Source: Halomonas sp. SpR1 (GTDB lineage: Bacteria > Pseudomonadota > Gammaproteobacteria > Pseudomonadales > Halomonadaceae). Taken from it: a stretch of 64,000 bases of DNA. The translations under genes were made by a program, and so were the position numbers. Below, one piece after another: positions 1 to 12,262 of this stretch. The DNA lies in the NCBI RefSeq assembly GCF_031010175.1, contig NZ_JAUAMB010000009.1:62001-126000 (forward strand), read 5' to 3'. The notes under the pieces are model-generated. The model was not told where the DNA came from, did not search any database, and was given only the letters and a program-made list of their open reading frames with translations. Positions within the stretch are counted from its first letter, which is position 1, and each line of letters opens with the position of its first letter.

Positions 1-30
1 CTTACAGCAGGCGCCTGTTCACACGCTTAG

Positions 31-1278
31 TTAGCGACGGTTGTAGATCTCTTCGTTAAGTTCGCCCTCGCTTTTACTCACCAGGGTGGTCACCATTAAA
101 TCGCCGGCGACGTTGACGCTGGTGCGTGCCATATCCAGGATACGATCAATCCCCGCGACCACTGCGATGGCTTCCAGCGGTAGGCCGACCTGCGCCATTA
201 TAATCGAGAGCATAATCAAGCCAGCGCCCGGTACACCCGCGGTGCCAATGGAAGCCAGCGTGCCGGTGGCGACAATCATACCGTAGTCCATCATGCTCAA
301 ATCGGTGCCGGTCATTTGGGCGATAAATAGCACCACCACGCCCTGGTAAAGCGCGGTGCCGTCCATATTGATAGTGGCGCCTACAGGCAGCACAAACCCC
401 GAAACCCCTTCGGAAACGCCCAGGTTCTTCTGCGCACAGCGGATAGAGACCGGCAGGGTGCCCGCAGAAGAGGCGGACGAGAACGCCACCACAATCGCGT
501 CCAGGCTGCCCTGTAAATAGCGCATGGGGTTAAGCCGCCCAAGTAGCGAGATAAAGCCTGAGTAGATCACCAGCACGTGAAGAATACTGGCCAGGTACGC
601 TACGCCGATCAGCTTGGCAAGCGGTAGCAGTATCTCTAAGCCGTACTGGCCGGAGACGTGGGCGATTAAGCCAAAGACGCCGAACGGGGCGAAGGCCATT
701 ACAATGCCGGTGAGCTTGTACATCGCCTCAGCAAAGCTATCGAATACCTTCATCACCGGTTCGCCTTTATCGCCAATCAGCGTTAGTGAAATACCCAGGC
801 CAATGGCAAACACAATGATCTGCATAATGTTGCCGTTGGCCAGGGCGTCCAGCGGGTTGCGCGGCACTAAGTTAACTAGGATAGAGACCAGTGATGGCGC
901 TTCACTAGCGGCCACCTCAGAATCGAAGCTTAATTCAACGCCCACGCCCGGTTGCAGCAGGGTGGAAAGTACCAGACCGATGGAAATAGCAAAGGCGGTA
1001 GTGATCAGGTAGAGCGTGATTGTGCGTGCGCCAATCCGGCCCATTTTTTGCGGATCACGCATGGAGGTAATGCCCACCACCAGGGTGGAGAACACCAGTG
1101 GCACAATCAGCATCATAATGGCGTTTATAAAAATATCACCAAGTGGCTTAAACACGCTGGCTGTGTCACCTAGCAGCGCGCCTGCCAAAATACCCAACGC
1201 CAAACCGGCGAGAATCTTCTTCCATAGGGCAATTCGTCGCCACCAGGCAAACTTTCCTTGCTGTGCTGTCTCCTGCAC
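31..1278 (-). CDS. Dicarboxylate/amino acid:cation symporter (SDF family)
   Basis: A secondary transporter of the dicarboxylate/amino acid:cation symporter family, expected in the inner membrane importing acidic amino acids or C4-dicarboxylates with H+ or Na+. The 415 residues show the family core: the serine-rich hairpin SSASSAGTLP, the NMDGTALYQ segment, the second hairpin around GTAGVPGAG and the last helix ILDMARTSVNVAGD, whose Arg matches the residue that pairs with the substrate carboxylate in acidic-substrate members. The frame is open to 1353, but I place the start at the GTG whose first base is 1278, because AGGAG lies about 8 bases before it and no ribosome site precedes the upstream ATG. 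It diverges from serS. The exact substrate cannot be told from sequence. Confidence 0.88.
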   Translation of the reverse strand: MQETAQQGKFAWWRRIALWKKILAGLALGILAGALLGDTASVFKPLGDIFINAIMMLIVPLVFSTLVVGITSMRDPQKMGRIGARTITLYLITTAFAISIGLVLSTLLQPGVGVELSFDSEVAASEAPSLVSILVNLVPRNPLDALANGNIMQIIVFAIGLGISLTLIGDKGEPVMKVFDSFAEAMYKLTGIVMAFAPFGVFGLIAHVSGQYGLEILLPLAKLIGVAYLASILHVLVIYSGFISLLGRLNPMRYLQGSLDAIVVAFSSASSAGTLPVSIRCAQKNLGVSEGVSGFVLPVGATINMDGTALYQGVVVLFIAQMTGTDLSMMDYGMIVATGTLASIGTAGVPGAGLIMLSIIMAQVGLPLEAIAVVAGIDRILDMARTSVNVAGDLMVTTLVSKSEGELNEEIYNRR

Positions 1279-3744
<2,466 letters not shown>

Positions 3745-3902
3745 AAATGACTTCCTTAGTGTGCGGGGTGGTGCGCCGCTGAGTTAAGCCCGAAATTCAA
3801 AACGTTAGGATGGGTGTTGCTTGGAAGCGTACAGGTCGTTTTGAAGCTTAGAAGAGGGGAAAGTTCAGCAGGGAAGAGTGAACGCCAAACAGTTGCTTAA
3901 TA

Positions 3903-3921
3903 TTTGCACGGTTTGTGCAAA
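3903..3921. promoter_or_regulatory. Inverted repeat TTTGCAC-N5-GTGCAAA, candidate operator
   Basis: A perfect 7-base inverted repeat with a 5-base spacer lies 48 bases upstream of the AI-2E-family gene and between the two divergent genes. A TATATT hexamer at 3941-3946 could be a -10. The symmetry fits a dimeric regulator, but I do not recognise which one. Confidence 0.35.
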
Positions 3922-3968
3922 ATGTCGTATGCAGCCATTATATATTGACAGCAAGCTAAGGATGGATC

Positions 3969-5072
3969 ATGTCGAAATTGTCAGATGAAGATTACCGCAG
4001 TATACCGCTCCATGCCACGTTGGCGCTCGCTGCGTTGGTAGTGATTATTGCGGGTATGAAAGTAGGCGCTGACCTACTTGTGCCGCTGTTACTGGCGATA
4101 TTTATCGCCGTAGTATGTACCTCACCGGTGCAGTGGCTGCATCGCTGTGGCTTGAGTATGCGGGTGTCGGCTTTCCTAACCTTGATGGTATTGCTAGGGT
4201 TTTTATCGCTTATTGGCCTACTGGTGGTCAATAGTTTTAGTACCTTTGTGGCGGCGTTGCCGGAAATCGAGTCGCGGCTTTACGAACAGTATTGGAACTT
4301 GCTTAATGCGCTCTCTTCACGTGGTTTGGCGATTAATCCTGATCAGATTAACTCACTTTTTGAGGGAGAGGATGAAGGCTCTTGGATGCCCGAGCTGTTG
4401 AGCCAGCTAGGCAATCTGTTTATGCAGAGCATTATTGTGGGGCTGCTGGTCATCTTCATGCTGTTTGAAACACTCAATGTGCGTGACAAAGTCTCTCGTG
4501 CACTGGAAAACCCTGCGCCCAGCTTGAAGCGCTTTAGTGAATTCAGTTTAACGCTGAAGCGTTATCTGGCCGTTAAAACCATGATCAGTCTGGCCACCGG
4601 GGTTCTGGTATGGCTCTCCTGTGTGGCTGTAGGAGTGGATTTTCCGCTGCTGTGGGGTGTGCTGGCTTTTGCCCTTAACTTTATACCCAATATTGGCTCG
4701 GCTATTGCTGCTATTCCTCCCGTGCTGTTGCTGCTGGTTTCCCAGGATGGCGGCGCCTTTCAAGCGCTACTGCTGGCTTCCGCTTATCTGGTGATTAACT
4801 TTGTGCTCGGCAATTTGATAGAGCCGAGGGTAATGGGGCAAGCATTGGGGCTTTCCACATTCGTGGCGTTTTTATCGCTAGTGGTATGGGGGTGGATCTT
4901 TGGTGCGGCGGGGATGTTGCTGTCGGTGATGCTGACAATGACGCTGAAAATCGCTTTGGATAGTCACCCTCAAACACGCTGGATAGCTCGGCTGTTAGGG
5001 CCTGGGAAGCGCCGTGCGGAAGGTATCCGATCGAGTGACGCAAGTTTGCCACCCTGGAAACGCCGAAACTAG
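3969..5072 (+). CDS. AI-2E family transporter (permease)
   Basis: Inner-membrane protein of the AI-2 exporter superfamily (PF01594, PerM/YdiK/TqsA type). Members have been linked to autoinducer-2 export or to Na+(Li+)/H+ antiport in halophiles; which applies here is not visible. The 367 residues show about eight hydrophobic segments in the family order: a helical hairpin at residues 15-50, GLLVVNSFSTF near 85, a long amphipathic soluble stretch, then the conserved block PLLWGVLAFALNFIPNIGS and the C-terminal NLIEPRVMGQALGLS. AAGGATG precedes ATG 3969. A strong hairpin terminator follows immediately, so it is probably a single-gene transcript. It diverges from the SIMPL gene. Confidence 0.85.
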   Translation: MSKLSDEDYRSIPLHATLALAALVVIIAGMKVGADLLVPLLLAIFIAVVCTSPVQWLHRCGLSMRVSAFLTLMVLLGFLSLIGLLVVNSFSTFVAALPEIESRLYEQYWNLLNALSSRGLAINPDQINSLFEGEDEGSWMPELLSQLGNLFMQSIIVGLLVIFMLFETLNVRDKVSRALENPAPSLKRFSEFSLTLKRYLAVKTMISLATGVLVWLSCVAVGVDFPLLWGVLAFALNFIPNIGSAIAAIPPVLLLLVSQDGGAFQALLLASAYLVINFVLGNLIEPRVMGQALGLSTFVAFLSLVVWGWIFGAAGMLLSVMLTMTLKIALDSHPQTRWIARLLGPGKRRAEGIRSSDASLPPWKRRN

Positions 5073-5079
5073 CGAAAGA

Positions 5080-5106
5080 AAAACCGCCGACAGCGTCGGC
5101 GGTTTT
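5080..5106. terminator. Bidirectional intrinsic terminator
   Basis: A perfect 12-bp stem AAAACCGCCGAC / GTCGGCGGTTTT with a 3-base AGC loop. It has A-rich and T-rich flanks and sits between the convergent AI-2E-family gene and trxA, so it can serve both. Confidence 0.85.
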
Positions 5107-5127
5107 CACAAGTACTAAACGCACTGA

Positions 5128-5451
5128 TCAAGCGTTTTGTTCGATGAACTGCGTCAGTTGCGATTTAGACTGCGCGCCAACCAGTGAAGCGACTTTGGTG
5201 CCGGATTTAAACAGCATGACGGTAGGTACACCGCGCACGCCTTGCTCGGCAGCAATTTCAGGAGCGTCGTCTACATTGACGCTAACGACTTTCAGGCTCT
5301 CCTGACGTTCTGCGGCCACTTCATCAACGACCGGGGCCATGACTTTGCACGGGCCACACCACGGCGCCCAGAATTTCATTAGCACAGGCTGTTCAGCGTT
5401 GAGGACTTCTTGCTCAAAATTGGCGTTGGTGACATCAACATTATTAGCCAT
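5128..5451 (-). CDS. trxA: Thioredoxin
   Basis: Cytosolic dithiol-disulfide oxidoreductase of about 12 kDa that donates electrons to enzymes such as ribonucleotide reductase, PAPS reductase and thioredoxin-coupled arsenate reductases. The 107 residues cover one complete thioredoxin fold: the active site WAPWCGPCK (Cys-Gly-Pro-Cys) near residue 32, and the cis-proline loop GVRGVPTVMLFK near residue 73. GGAG precedes ATG 5451. Both the CysH-type reductase at 6854-7474 and the ArsC-type reductase at 58.6 kb belong to families that can use thioredoxin, though nothing here shows a direct link. Confidence 0.95.
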   Translation of the reverse strand: MANNVDVTNANFEQEVLNAEQPVLMKFWAPWCGPCKVMAPVVDEVAAERQESLKVVSVNVDDAPEIAAEQGVRGVPTVMLFKSGTKVASLVGAQSKSQLTQFIEQNA

Positions 5452-6840
<1,389 letters not shown>

Positions 6841-6853
6841 TTCGCTGTGTGAA

Positions 6854-7474
6854 TCAGTGCTGTAAATGCAGCCCGCATTCGCGCTTCTCTTCCACCTTGG
6901 TGGGGTCGAAGTAGTCGAAGTTGTTGGGTAGGTTGTGCGCCTGTAGGTATTGATACATATCTTTGGCGCTCCACTGCAGTAGCGGGGCAACTTTCAATAG
7001 GCCATCGCTGTTGCGGCTGACCGGCTGCATTTTGGCTCGCTCGGGGGTGTCTTCCGCGCGCAGCGCGGTGAACCATACGTCGGGCTGCATTTCACGCAGC
7101 GCACGCTCGAAAGGTTCGATTTTGACTTCCTGAGTAAAAGCCGCATGGCGCGGGTCGTCAATACCCGGCATAGGGCCCTCCAGCGCTTCACGGTGGGCGC
7201 GGGTGCGCTGGGGTATAAAACTCACCAGGTTAAGATTAAGCTGTTTAATGACCTCATCAGCAAACTGATAAGTGGCTTCGGTGTTGTAGCCGCTGTCCAT
7301 CCATACAATGGGAATATCCGGACGCACCTGGGTGACCATATGCAGAATCACCGCCTCAAAGGGGCGGAAGTTGGTGGTGCAAATAGGCCGGGCGCCCTGG
7401 GCCAGGGCCCACTCGATCAAGCCCTGTGGGTTATTGGCAAATTCACTGTTAATCGCTTCAAGCTGTGAGGACAT
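6854..7474 (-). CDS. cysH: Phosphoadenylyl-sulfate reductase family protein
   Basis: Cytosolic reductase of assimilatory sulfate reduction, expected to reduce PAPS to sulfite with thioredoxin or glutaredoxin. The 206 residues belong to the PAPS reductase/ATP-sulfurylase-like fold: the nucleotide loop TTNFRPFEAVILHM, then VWMDSGYNTEATYQFAD, and the C-terminal catalytic motif KRECGLH with its single redox Cys. The CC...CxxC iron-sulfur cysteines of APS reductases are absent, which favours PAPS as substrate. It is shorter than the E. coli enzyme (about 244 residues), mainly at the N-terminus. AGGAGG precedes ATG 7474. Convergent with cysB. Confidence 0.85.
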   Translation of the reverse strand: MSSQLEAINSEFANNPQGLIEWALAQGARPICTTNFRPFEAVILHMVTQVRPDIPIVWMDSGYNTEATYQFADEVIKQLNLNLVSFIPQRTRAHREALEGPMPGIDDPRHAAFTQEVKIEPFERALREMQPDVWFTALRAEDTPERAKMQPVSRNSDGLLKVAPLLQWSAKDMYQYLQAHNLPNNFDYFDPTKVEEKRECGLHLQH

Positions 7475-7591
7475 GCTGCCTCCTGTTCGGGTGTAGAGTT
7501 ATGGTGACTAGGCTATCAAACACGAGCCCCCATTCCCCAATACCGTTTAGTTAGGCTTTTATATTCCTTTTTGATTTAGAAGATGGGTTGC

Positions 7592-8947
7592 TTATTCCAA
7601 AGCGCCAATAAGGTGGCGAATTTTATCCAGTGTCTCGGCGTACTCTTCATCCGCTTGGGAGTCTGCCACCAAGCCCCCGCCGCCCCATACATGCACTCTT
7701 CCCGCCTCGGCAACCATAGTGCGAATAGCGATGGAGGTATCCATGCTGCCGCGTACATCCACATAGCCAAGGCTGCCGCAATACACGCTGCGTTGGCAGG
7801 GCTCCAGTTCATCGATGATCTGCATCGCGCGAATTTTAGGTGCACCGGTAATTGAGCCGCCGGGGAAGGCTGCTTTAAGCAGTGCCAGTGGGGTATAGGC
7901 ATTGGCCAGCGTGCCTTGCACTACACTGACCAGATGGTGAACGTTCGGGTAGCTCTCCAGATGGCACAGTTGCGGTACGCGGATGGTGCCAGGTTGGCAG
8001 ACGCGGCCTAAATCATTGCGTAGCAGATCGACAATCATCACATTCTCAGCGCGATCTTTAGTGCTGCTCAATAGCTGCTCCGCCAGCGCCTGATCCTCTT
8101 CAAGCGTCGCACCTCGCGGGCGGGTGCCTTTAATCGGCCGTGTTTCGACCTCGCCGTTGCGGCACTGAATAAACCGCTCTGGGGAAAGTGACATTACCGC
8201 TTTGTCGCCCCAGGCCATAAAGCCTGAATAGGGCGTGGGGGTGGCTTTTCGCAGTTGTAGGTACGCCTGCCACTCATCTCCCTGGTAATCGGCATAAAAG
8301 CGCTGGGCCAGGTTAATTTGATAGCAGTCACCCGCCCGAATATAGCGCTGCACGGCATTAAAACGTGCCACGTATTGAGCGTGGCTAAGTTCTGCCTTAA
8401 AGGTATCCGTTAATGTAAATGGTTGAGTTGGCGTTGGGGGCTGGGTAAGCCAGCCTTCCACCTGCTCACGGCGTTGCGGTGTGGCGATTAACCACGCCTG
8501 CTGGGCCATGTGATCCAGGGTAATGCACCAGTCATAAAGACCTAAACGGGCTTGTGGCAGTGTGACCGGGCTTGTTTGACGGCTCGGTATGGATAAGGTT
8601 TTACGGCCTAAATCGTACCCCCAGTAGCCTATTAGCCCGCCTAGAAACGGGAGCTCACTGGTTTCATCCGGAATATCCAACTGATCCAGCAGCCACTGTT
8701 GAAGGGCAAAAGCATCGTTAGCCAAGTGCGCCGGAGGGCTAAGCCGATCCGATGCGATGCTCGCTTCGCCATTATGTGCAACGTCCAACGTAGCGAGCGG
8801 GTCACTGCTGATAATATCAAAGCGGCCGGTAGCGACCGGGCGGCCACTGTCGAGCAGTATCGCTCCGGGCCTGGCACGCAGGCGGGCGAATATCCCCAGT
8901 GGGTCGGGGGAATAGGGCAGGGCAGATATCGTCAACGCCTTGATCAT
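7592..8947 (-). CDS. pabB: Aminodeoxychorismate synthase component I
   Basis: Cytosolic enzyme of folate synthesis. With the PabA amidotransferase it converts chorismate and glutamine-derived ammonia to 4-amino-4-deoxychorismate. The 451 residues show the chorismate-binding family: DCYQINLAQRF, the PIKGTRPRG motif (Lys where anthranilate synthases have Ala, which points to PabB), DLLRNDLGRVC, FPGGSITGAPKIRAMQI and YCGSLGYV. The frame is open for another 73 codons upstream, but that extension has no family character. ATG 8947 begins MIKALTISALPY, as expected for a PabB N-terminal domain. The gene is transcribed away from the prp cluster regulator. Confidence 0.9.
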   Translation of the reverse strand: MIKALTISALPYSPDPLGIFARLRARPGAILLDSGRPVATGRFDIISSDPLATLDVAHNGEASIASDRLSPPAHLANDAFALQQWLLDQLDIPDETSELPFLGGLIGYWGYDLGRKTLSIPSRQTSPVTLPQARLGLYDWCITLDHMAQQAWLIATPQRREQVEGWLTQPPTPTQPFTLTDTFKAELSHAQYVARFNAVQRYIRAGDCYQINLAQRFYADYQGDEWQAYLQLRKATPTPYSGFMAWGDKAVMSLSPERFIQCRNGEVETRPIKGTRPRGATLEEDQALAEQLLSSTKDRAENVMIVDLLRNDLGRVCQPGTIRVPQLCHLESYPNVHHLVSVVQGTLANAYTPLALLKAAFPGGSITGAPKIRAMQIIDELEPCQRSVYCGSLGYVDVRGSMDTSIAIRTMVAEAGRVHVWGGGGLVADSQADEEYAETLDKIRHLIGALE

Positions 8948-9075
8948 TAAGCAAACGCCTAGCCAGTAAAGGGCGAGCCATTTTAGAGGGGCGTAGACAA
9001 TGACACCAGCGCAAGGCTTCGACGCCTTTCTCACGCACGGTTTTATACGCAGCTTTGAGTAAAAAAATGGCTTGA

Positions 9076-9085
9076 TTGTTGACAA
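9076..9085. promoter_or_regulatory. Candidate GntR/FadR-type operator TTGTTGACAA
   Basis: The decamer fits the TnGTnnACnA rule of FadR-subfamily GntR regulators. It lies about 130 bases upstream of the GntR gene, on the pabB side of the divergent region. It could be a second, weaker autoregulatory site. Confidence 0.4.
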
Positions 9086-9190
9086 GCTGAATTTTGTTGC
9101 GCCTGCTAATACAACGAAAGACGTATAAAATCGGCAAACACGGCTGGTTGACGGTTTAATGGACACGCGCTAGAGTTTGTTTACTTTCCA

Positions 9191-9202
9191 ATTGTCGACA
9201 AT
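9191..9202. promoter_or_regulatory. Perfect palindrome ATTGTCGACAAT, candidate GntR operator
   Basis: A perfect 12-base palindrome that matches the FadR-subfamily half-site rule (TTGT...ACAA). It ends only 5 bases before the ATG of the GntR gene, where a ribosome site would normally be. Binding here should block expression of the regulator and, if they are cotranscribed, of prpB and the genes after it. Confidence 0.6.
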
Positions 9203-9207
9203 CAATT

Positions 9208-9951
9208 ATGGCTTCTCTCGCTACTCCCTCACTTAGCACTGCTGAACGTTCGTCCGAATCCACGACGCCCGAAGTGCGTACCCTCGCCGAGCGGGTGTTT
9301 CATCAGTTGCAGGATGCCATCGTACGGGGCGAGCTTGCTCCCGGCAGTAAGATCACCGAGCCAGGGCTATCAAAAACCTACGGCATTTCCCGCGGACCGT
9401 TGCGGGAGGCGATGCGGCGGCTGGAAGCACACCGACTGATCGAACGTGTTCCCCATGTGGGTGCCCGAGTTGTGAAACTCTCGATGAAAGAGCTTTTAGA
9501 GCTGTTTGATCTGCGTGAAGCCCTTGAAAGCATGGCGGCGCGGCTGGCGGCTGAGCATATGACACCGGCAGAGGTTCAGGGCTTGCGAGACGTGCTGGCG
9601 CTGCACGAAGGCCAGGCAGATTTAAAGCGTGGCGAAGCTTATTACCAGCGCGAAGGCGATCTCGATTTTCACTACTGCATCGTCCAGGGCAGCCATAACA
9701 AGATGCTCATGAACCTGCTCTGCGACGACCTTTACTACCTTGTGCGCCTTTACCGCACTCAGTTTAGTGCCAGTGGCACGCGGCCCCAGCGCGCTTTTGT
9801 GGAGCACCACCGCATTGTGGATGCCATAGAAGCTGGCGATGCGGAGCTGGCCGAGCTGCTAATGCGCCGCCATGTCAGCGCCTCCCGCGCCAATGTGGCA
9901 GATCGTTACGCCGCGGCCCTGGAACAGTCAGCCGCTAAATCGCAAAGCTAA
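9208..9951 (+). CDS. GntR-family (FadR subfamily) regulator of the methylcitrate cluster
   Basis: A 247-residue transcription factor, probably the local regulator of propionate catabolism. The N-terminal winged helix spans residues about 25-95: TLAERVFHQLQDAIVRGELA, then the recognition region GISRGPLREAMRRLEAHRLI. An all-helical FCD effector domain follows, with the metal/ligand-binding pattern around DLDFHYCIVQGSHNKM and the His-rich AFVEHHRIVDAIEAGD. ATG 9208 has no ribosome site; the palindromic operator occupies that space, so the mRNA may be leaderless or start very close to the ATG. It precedes prpB by 35 bases on the same strand, unlike the sigma-54-dependent PrpR of enterics. Confidence 0.85.
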   Translation: MASLATPSLSTAERSSESTTPEVRTLAERVFHQLQDAIVRGELAPGSKITEPGLSKTYGISRGPLREAMRRLEAHRLIERVPHVGARVVKLSMKELLELFDLREALESMAARLAAEHMTPAEVQGLRDVLALHEGQADLKRGEAYYQREGDLDFHYCIVQGSHNKMLMNLLCDDLYYLVRLYRTQFSASGTRPQRAFVEHHRIVDAIEAGDAELAELLMRRHVSASRANVADRYAAALEQSAAKSQS

Positions 9952-9986
9952 AGCATAATTAAAATTAGCAACAGGAGAAACGCCCC

Positions 9987-10877
9987 ATGTCCCAGATGAC
10001 TCCCGGCGCCCGCTTTCGGGCCGCGCTCGAGGCTAACCGCCCGCTGCCAATCCTAGGCACTATTAATGCCTATACAGCGCTGATGGCCGACAAGGTTGGT
10101 CACCAAGCCATTTACCTGTCAGGTGGCGGTGTCGCCAACGCCTCGTTCGGCTTGCCGGATCTGGGCATGACGACCATGAATGACGTGGTGGAGGACGCCC
10201 ACCGTATCTGCGGCGCTACCGAGTTACCGCTGCTGGTGGATATCGATACCGGCTGGGGTGGCGCCTTCAATATTGCCCGCACCGTGAAAGAGATGCAGCG
10301 CGCTGGCGTAGCCGCAGTGCATATGGAAGACCAGGTGGCGCAAAAGCGCTGTGGCCACCGCCCGAATAAAGCGATTGTCTCCCAGCAGGAAATGGTTGAC
10401 CGCATTAAAGCCGCCGCAGACGCCAAGATCGACCCCGACTTCTATCTGATTGCCCGTACCGATGCCTTCCAAAAAGAGGGTCTTGACGCCGCCATCGAGC
10501 GCGCTAATGCCTGTATAGAAGCGGGGGCAGATGCCATCTTCGCCGAAGCGGTGCACACCCTGGATGATTACAAAGCTTTCTGCCAGCGGGTCAACGCACC
10601 GATTCTAGCCAATATCACCGAATTTGGTGCGACACCGCTGTTTACTCAAACGGAGCTTGGCGACGTTGGCTGCCGTATGGTGCTTTACCCGCTCTCTGCG
10701 TTCCGCGCCATGAACGCTGCGGCCCTGCAGGTCTATCAAAGCATTCTGGATAACGGCCACCAAAAAGAGGTTGTGCCGTTAATGCAAACCCGCGACGAGC
10801 TCTACGATTTCCTGAACTACCACGATTTTGAGCAGAAGCTGGATGCTTTGTTTGCCGAAAAAGGTGATGACCAATAA
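9987..10877 (+). CDS. prpB: Methylisocitrate lyase
   Basis: Cytosolic lyase that cleaves (2R,3S)-2-methylisocitrate to pyruvate and succinate, the last step of the 2-methylcitrate cycle for propionyl-CoA. The 296 residues show the isocitrate lyase/PEP mutase barrel: [18 protein letters not shown], metal-binding VDIDTGWGG, and the catalytic loop [15 protein letters not shown] with its KRCGH signature. The length fits the E. coli enzyme (296). AACAGGAG precedes the ATG. It is the first enzyme gene of the cluster; a palindromic repeat separates it from prpC. Confidence 0.96.
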   Translation: MSQMTPGARFRAALEANRPLPILGTINAYTALMADKVGHQAIYLSGGGVANASFGLPDLGMTTMNDVVEDAHRICGATELPLLVDIDTGWGGAFNIARTVKEMQRAGVAAVHMEDQVAQKRCGHRPNKAIVSQQEMVDRIKAAADAKIDPDFYLIARTDAFQKEGLDAAIERANACIEAGADAIFAEAVHTLDDYKAFCQRVNAPILANITEFGATPLFTQTELGDVGCRMVLYPLSAFRAMNAAALQVYQSILDNGHQKEVVPLMQTRDELYDFLNYHDFEQKLDALFAEKGDDQ

Positions 10878-10883
10878 GCCAAC

Positions 10884-10987
10884 TGGTGAGAGGGCAGGTT
10901 TCCGCGAGGGCGCTGTGAACCCATCCCTGGGCGCTACTTTCGCCATCCCTGGGCGAAAGACCCTCGCTCCAACCTGCCCTCTCGCCA
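10884..10987. repeat. Palindromic dispersed repeat, copy 1 (104 bp)
   Basis: A palindromic element between prpB and prpC. Its outer arms TGGTGAGAGGGCAGGTT and AACCTGCCCTCTCGCCA pair with one mismatch. Inside is a second pairing, CTTTCGCC with GGCGAAAG. Blocks such as GGGCGCTGTGAACCC and GCGCTACTTTCGCC recur in reverse orientation in the element at 43856-44007, so this is a repeat family and not a local hairpin. It carries no coding capacity and resembles REP or MITE-like elements. Lying inside an operon, it would form a large hairpin in the mRNA. Confidence 0.85.
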
Positions 10988-11068
10988 AACCAGCTTTGCC
11001 GAAAGTTTAATAAGCGAAATTATTCAGAACACGATAGTTAAAATAAAAGCAGTAATAGGAGACACACC

Positions 11069-12196
11069 ATGGCTGATAAACCCGTGACAGGTGCAGGACT
11101 ACGTGGCCAGAGCGCTGGTACTACCGCGCTATGTACTGTAGGCAAAACAGGCTCAGGCCTAACCTACCGTGGCTTTGATATCAAAGAGCTTGCTGAAAAA
11201 GCCAAATTTGAAGAGGTCGCTTACCTGCTATTGAAGGGCAAGCTGCCCAACCAGGCTGAGCTGGATCACTACATCGCCAAGCTGAAAAGCCTACGTGGGC
11301 TGCCCGAGGCGCTGAAAACAGTGCTCGAGCAAATTCCCAAAGATGCCCACCCGATGGATGTGATGCGCACCGGCACCTCAATGCTGGGCAATCTGGAAAC
11401 CGAGGAGAATTTCGATCAGCAGCAGGACGTTGCCGATCGACTGCTGGCGGTGCTGCCCTCGATTATTTGCTACTGGTACCGCTTCTCTCACGACGGCGTG
11501 CGCATCGATACCGAGACCGATGACGACTCAGTCGGCGGCCATTTCCTCAATATGCTGCGCGGCGAGCCCGCCTCTGAACTGCATGCGCGGGTAATGAACG
11601 TATCGCTGATCCTCTACGCCGAGCACGAGTTTAACGCCTCTACCTTTACCGCTCGGGTCTGCGCCTCAACGCTTTCCGATATGCACTCCTGCGTCACCGG
11701 CGCGATTGGTTCGCTGCGCGGGCCACTGCATGGCGGGGCTAACGAAGCGGCGATGGCAATGATCGAGGGTTGGCAGTCGCCGGAAGAAGCGGAAAGCAAG
11801 ATCATGGGCATGTTGGAGCGCAAAGATAAAATCATGGGCTTCGGCCATGCGATCTATCGCGAGTCCGACCCGCGCAACGCGATTATCAAGCACTGGTCCA
11901 AGAAGCTCTCCGACGATGTCGGCGACAAAGTGCTCTATCCGGTTTCCGAGCGGGTAGAGGAAGTCATGTGGCGGGAGAAAAAGCTGTTCTGTAACGCTGA
12001 CTTCTTCCACGCCAGCGCGTACCACTTTATGGATATACCCACCAAACTGTTCACGCCGATTTTTGTCATGTCGCGGCTAACCGGCTGGGCGGCCCACGTG
12101 TTTGAGCAGCGCGCCAATAACCGCATTATTCGCCCCAGCGCCGACTACACCGGCCCCGAGAAGAGCGAGTGGGTGCCGATCGAAGCGCGAGACTGA
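11069..12196 (+). CDS. prpC: 2-methylcitrate synthase
   Basis: Cytosolic enzyme condensing propionyl-CoA with oxaloacetate to 2-methylcitrate. The 375 residues have the short citrate-synthase form typical of PrpC (E. coli 389) rather than the longer hexameric GltA. Visible motifs are LTYRGFDIKELAE at the N-terminus, the catalytic His region GPLHGGANEAAM, the second active-site block GFGHAIYRESDPR, and the C-terminal FEQRANNRIIRPSADYTGP. ATAGGAG precedes the ATG. An intrinsic terminator follows 10 bases after the stop codon, before acnD. Confidence 0.95.
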   Translation: MADKPVTGAGLRGQSAGTTALCTVGKTGSGLTYRGFDIKELAEKAKFEEVAYLLLKGKLPNQAELDHYIAKLKSLRGLPEALKTVLEQIPKDAHPMDVMRTGTSMLGNLETEENFDQQQDVADRLLAVLPSIICYWYRFSHDGVRIDTETDDDSVGGHFLNMLRGEPASELHARVMNVSLILYAEHEFNASTFTARVCASTLSDMHSCVTGAIGSLRGPLHGGANEAAMAMIEGWQSPEEAESKIMGMLERKDKIMGFGHAIYRESDPRNAIIKHWSKKLSDDVGDKVLYPVSERVEEVMWREKKLFCNADFFHASAYHFMDIPTKLFTPIFVMSRLTGWAAHVFEQRANNRIIRPSADYTGPEKSEWVPIEARD

Positions 12197-12206
12197 CCCG
12201 CGTGCT

Positions 12207-12235
12207 GTCCGGTGGCTTGGTCACCGGACTTTTTT
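12207..12235 (+). terminator. Intrinsic terminator between prpC and acnD
   Basis: A perfect 8-bp stem GTCCGGTG / CACCGGAC with a 7-base loop, followed at once by six T. It lies only 27 bases before the acnD start, in the middle of a same-strand gene series, so it probably acts as a partial terminator that lowers expression of the downstream genes. Confidence 0.75.
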
Positions 12236-12262
12236 CAGCCCCTTCTTGTGAGTCTGTCTGCT

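Noticed and set aside
5128..5451. Thioredoxin as a dedicated partner of the CysH-type reductase in an operon
   Set aside because: The genes are separated by cysB and the divergent region and are not cotranscribed, so the link is only functional in principle.
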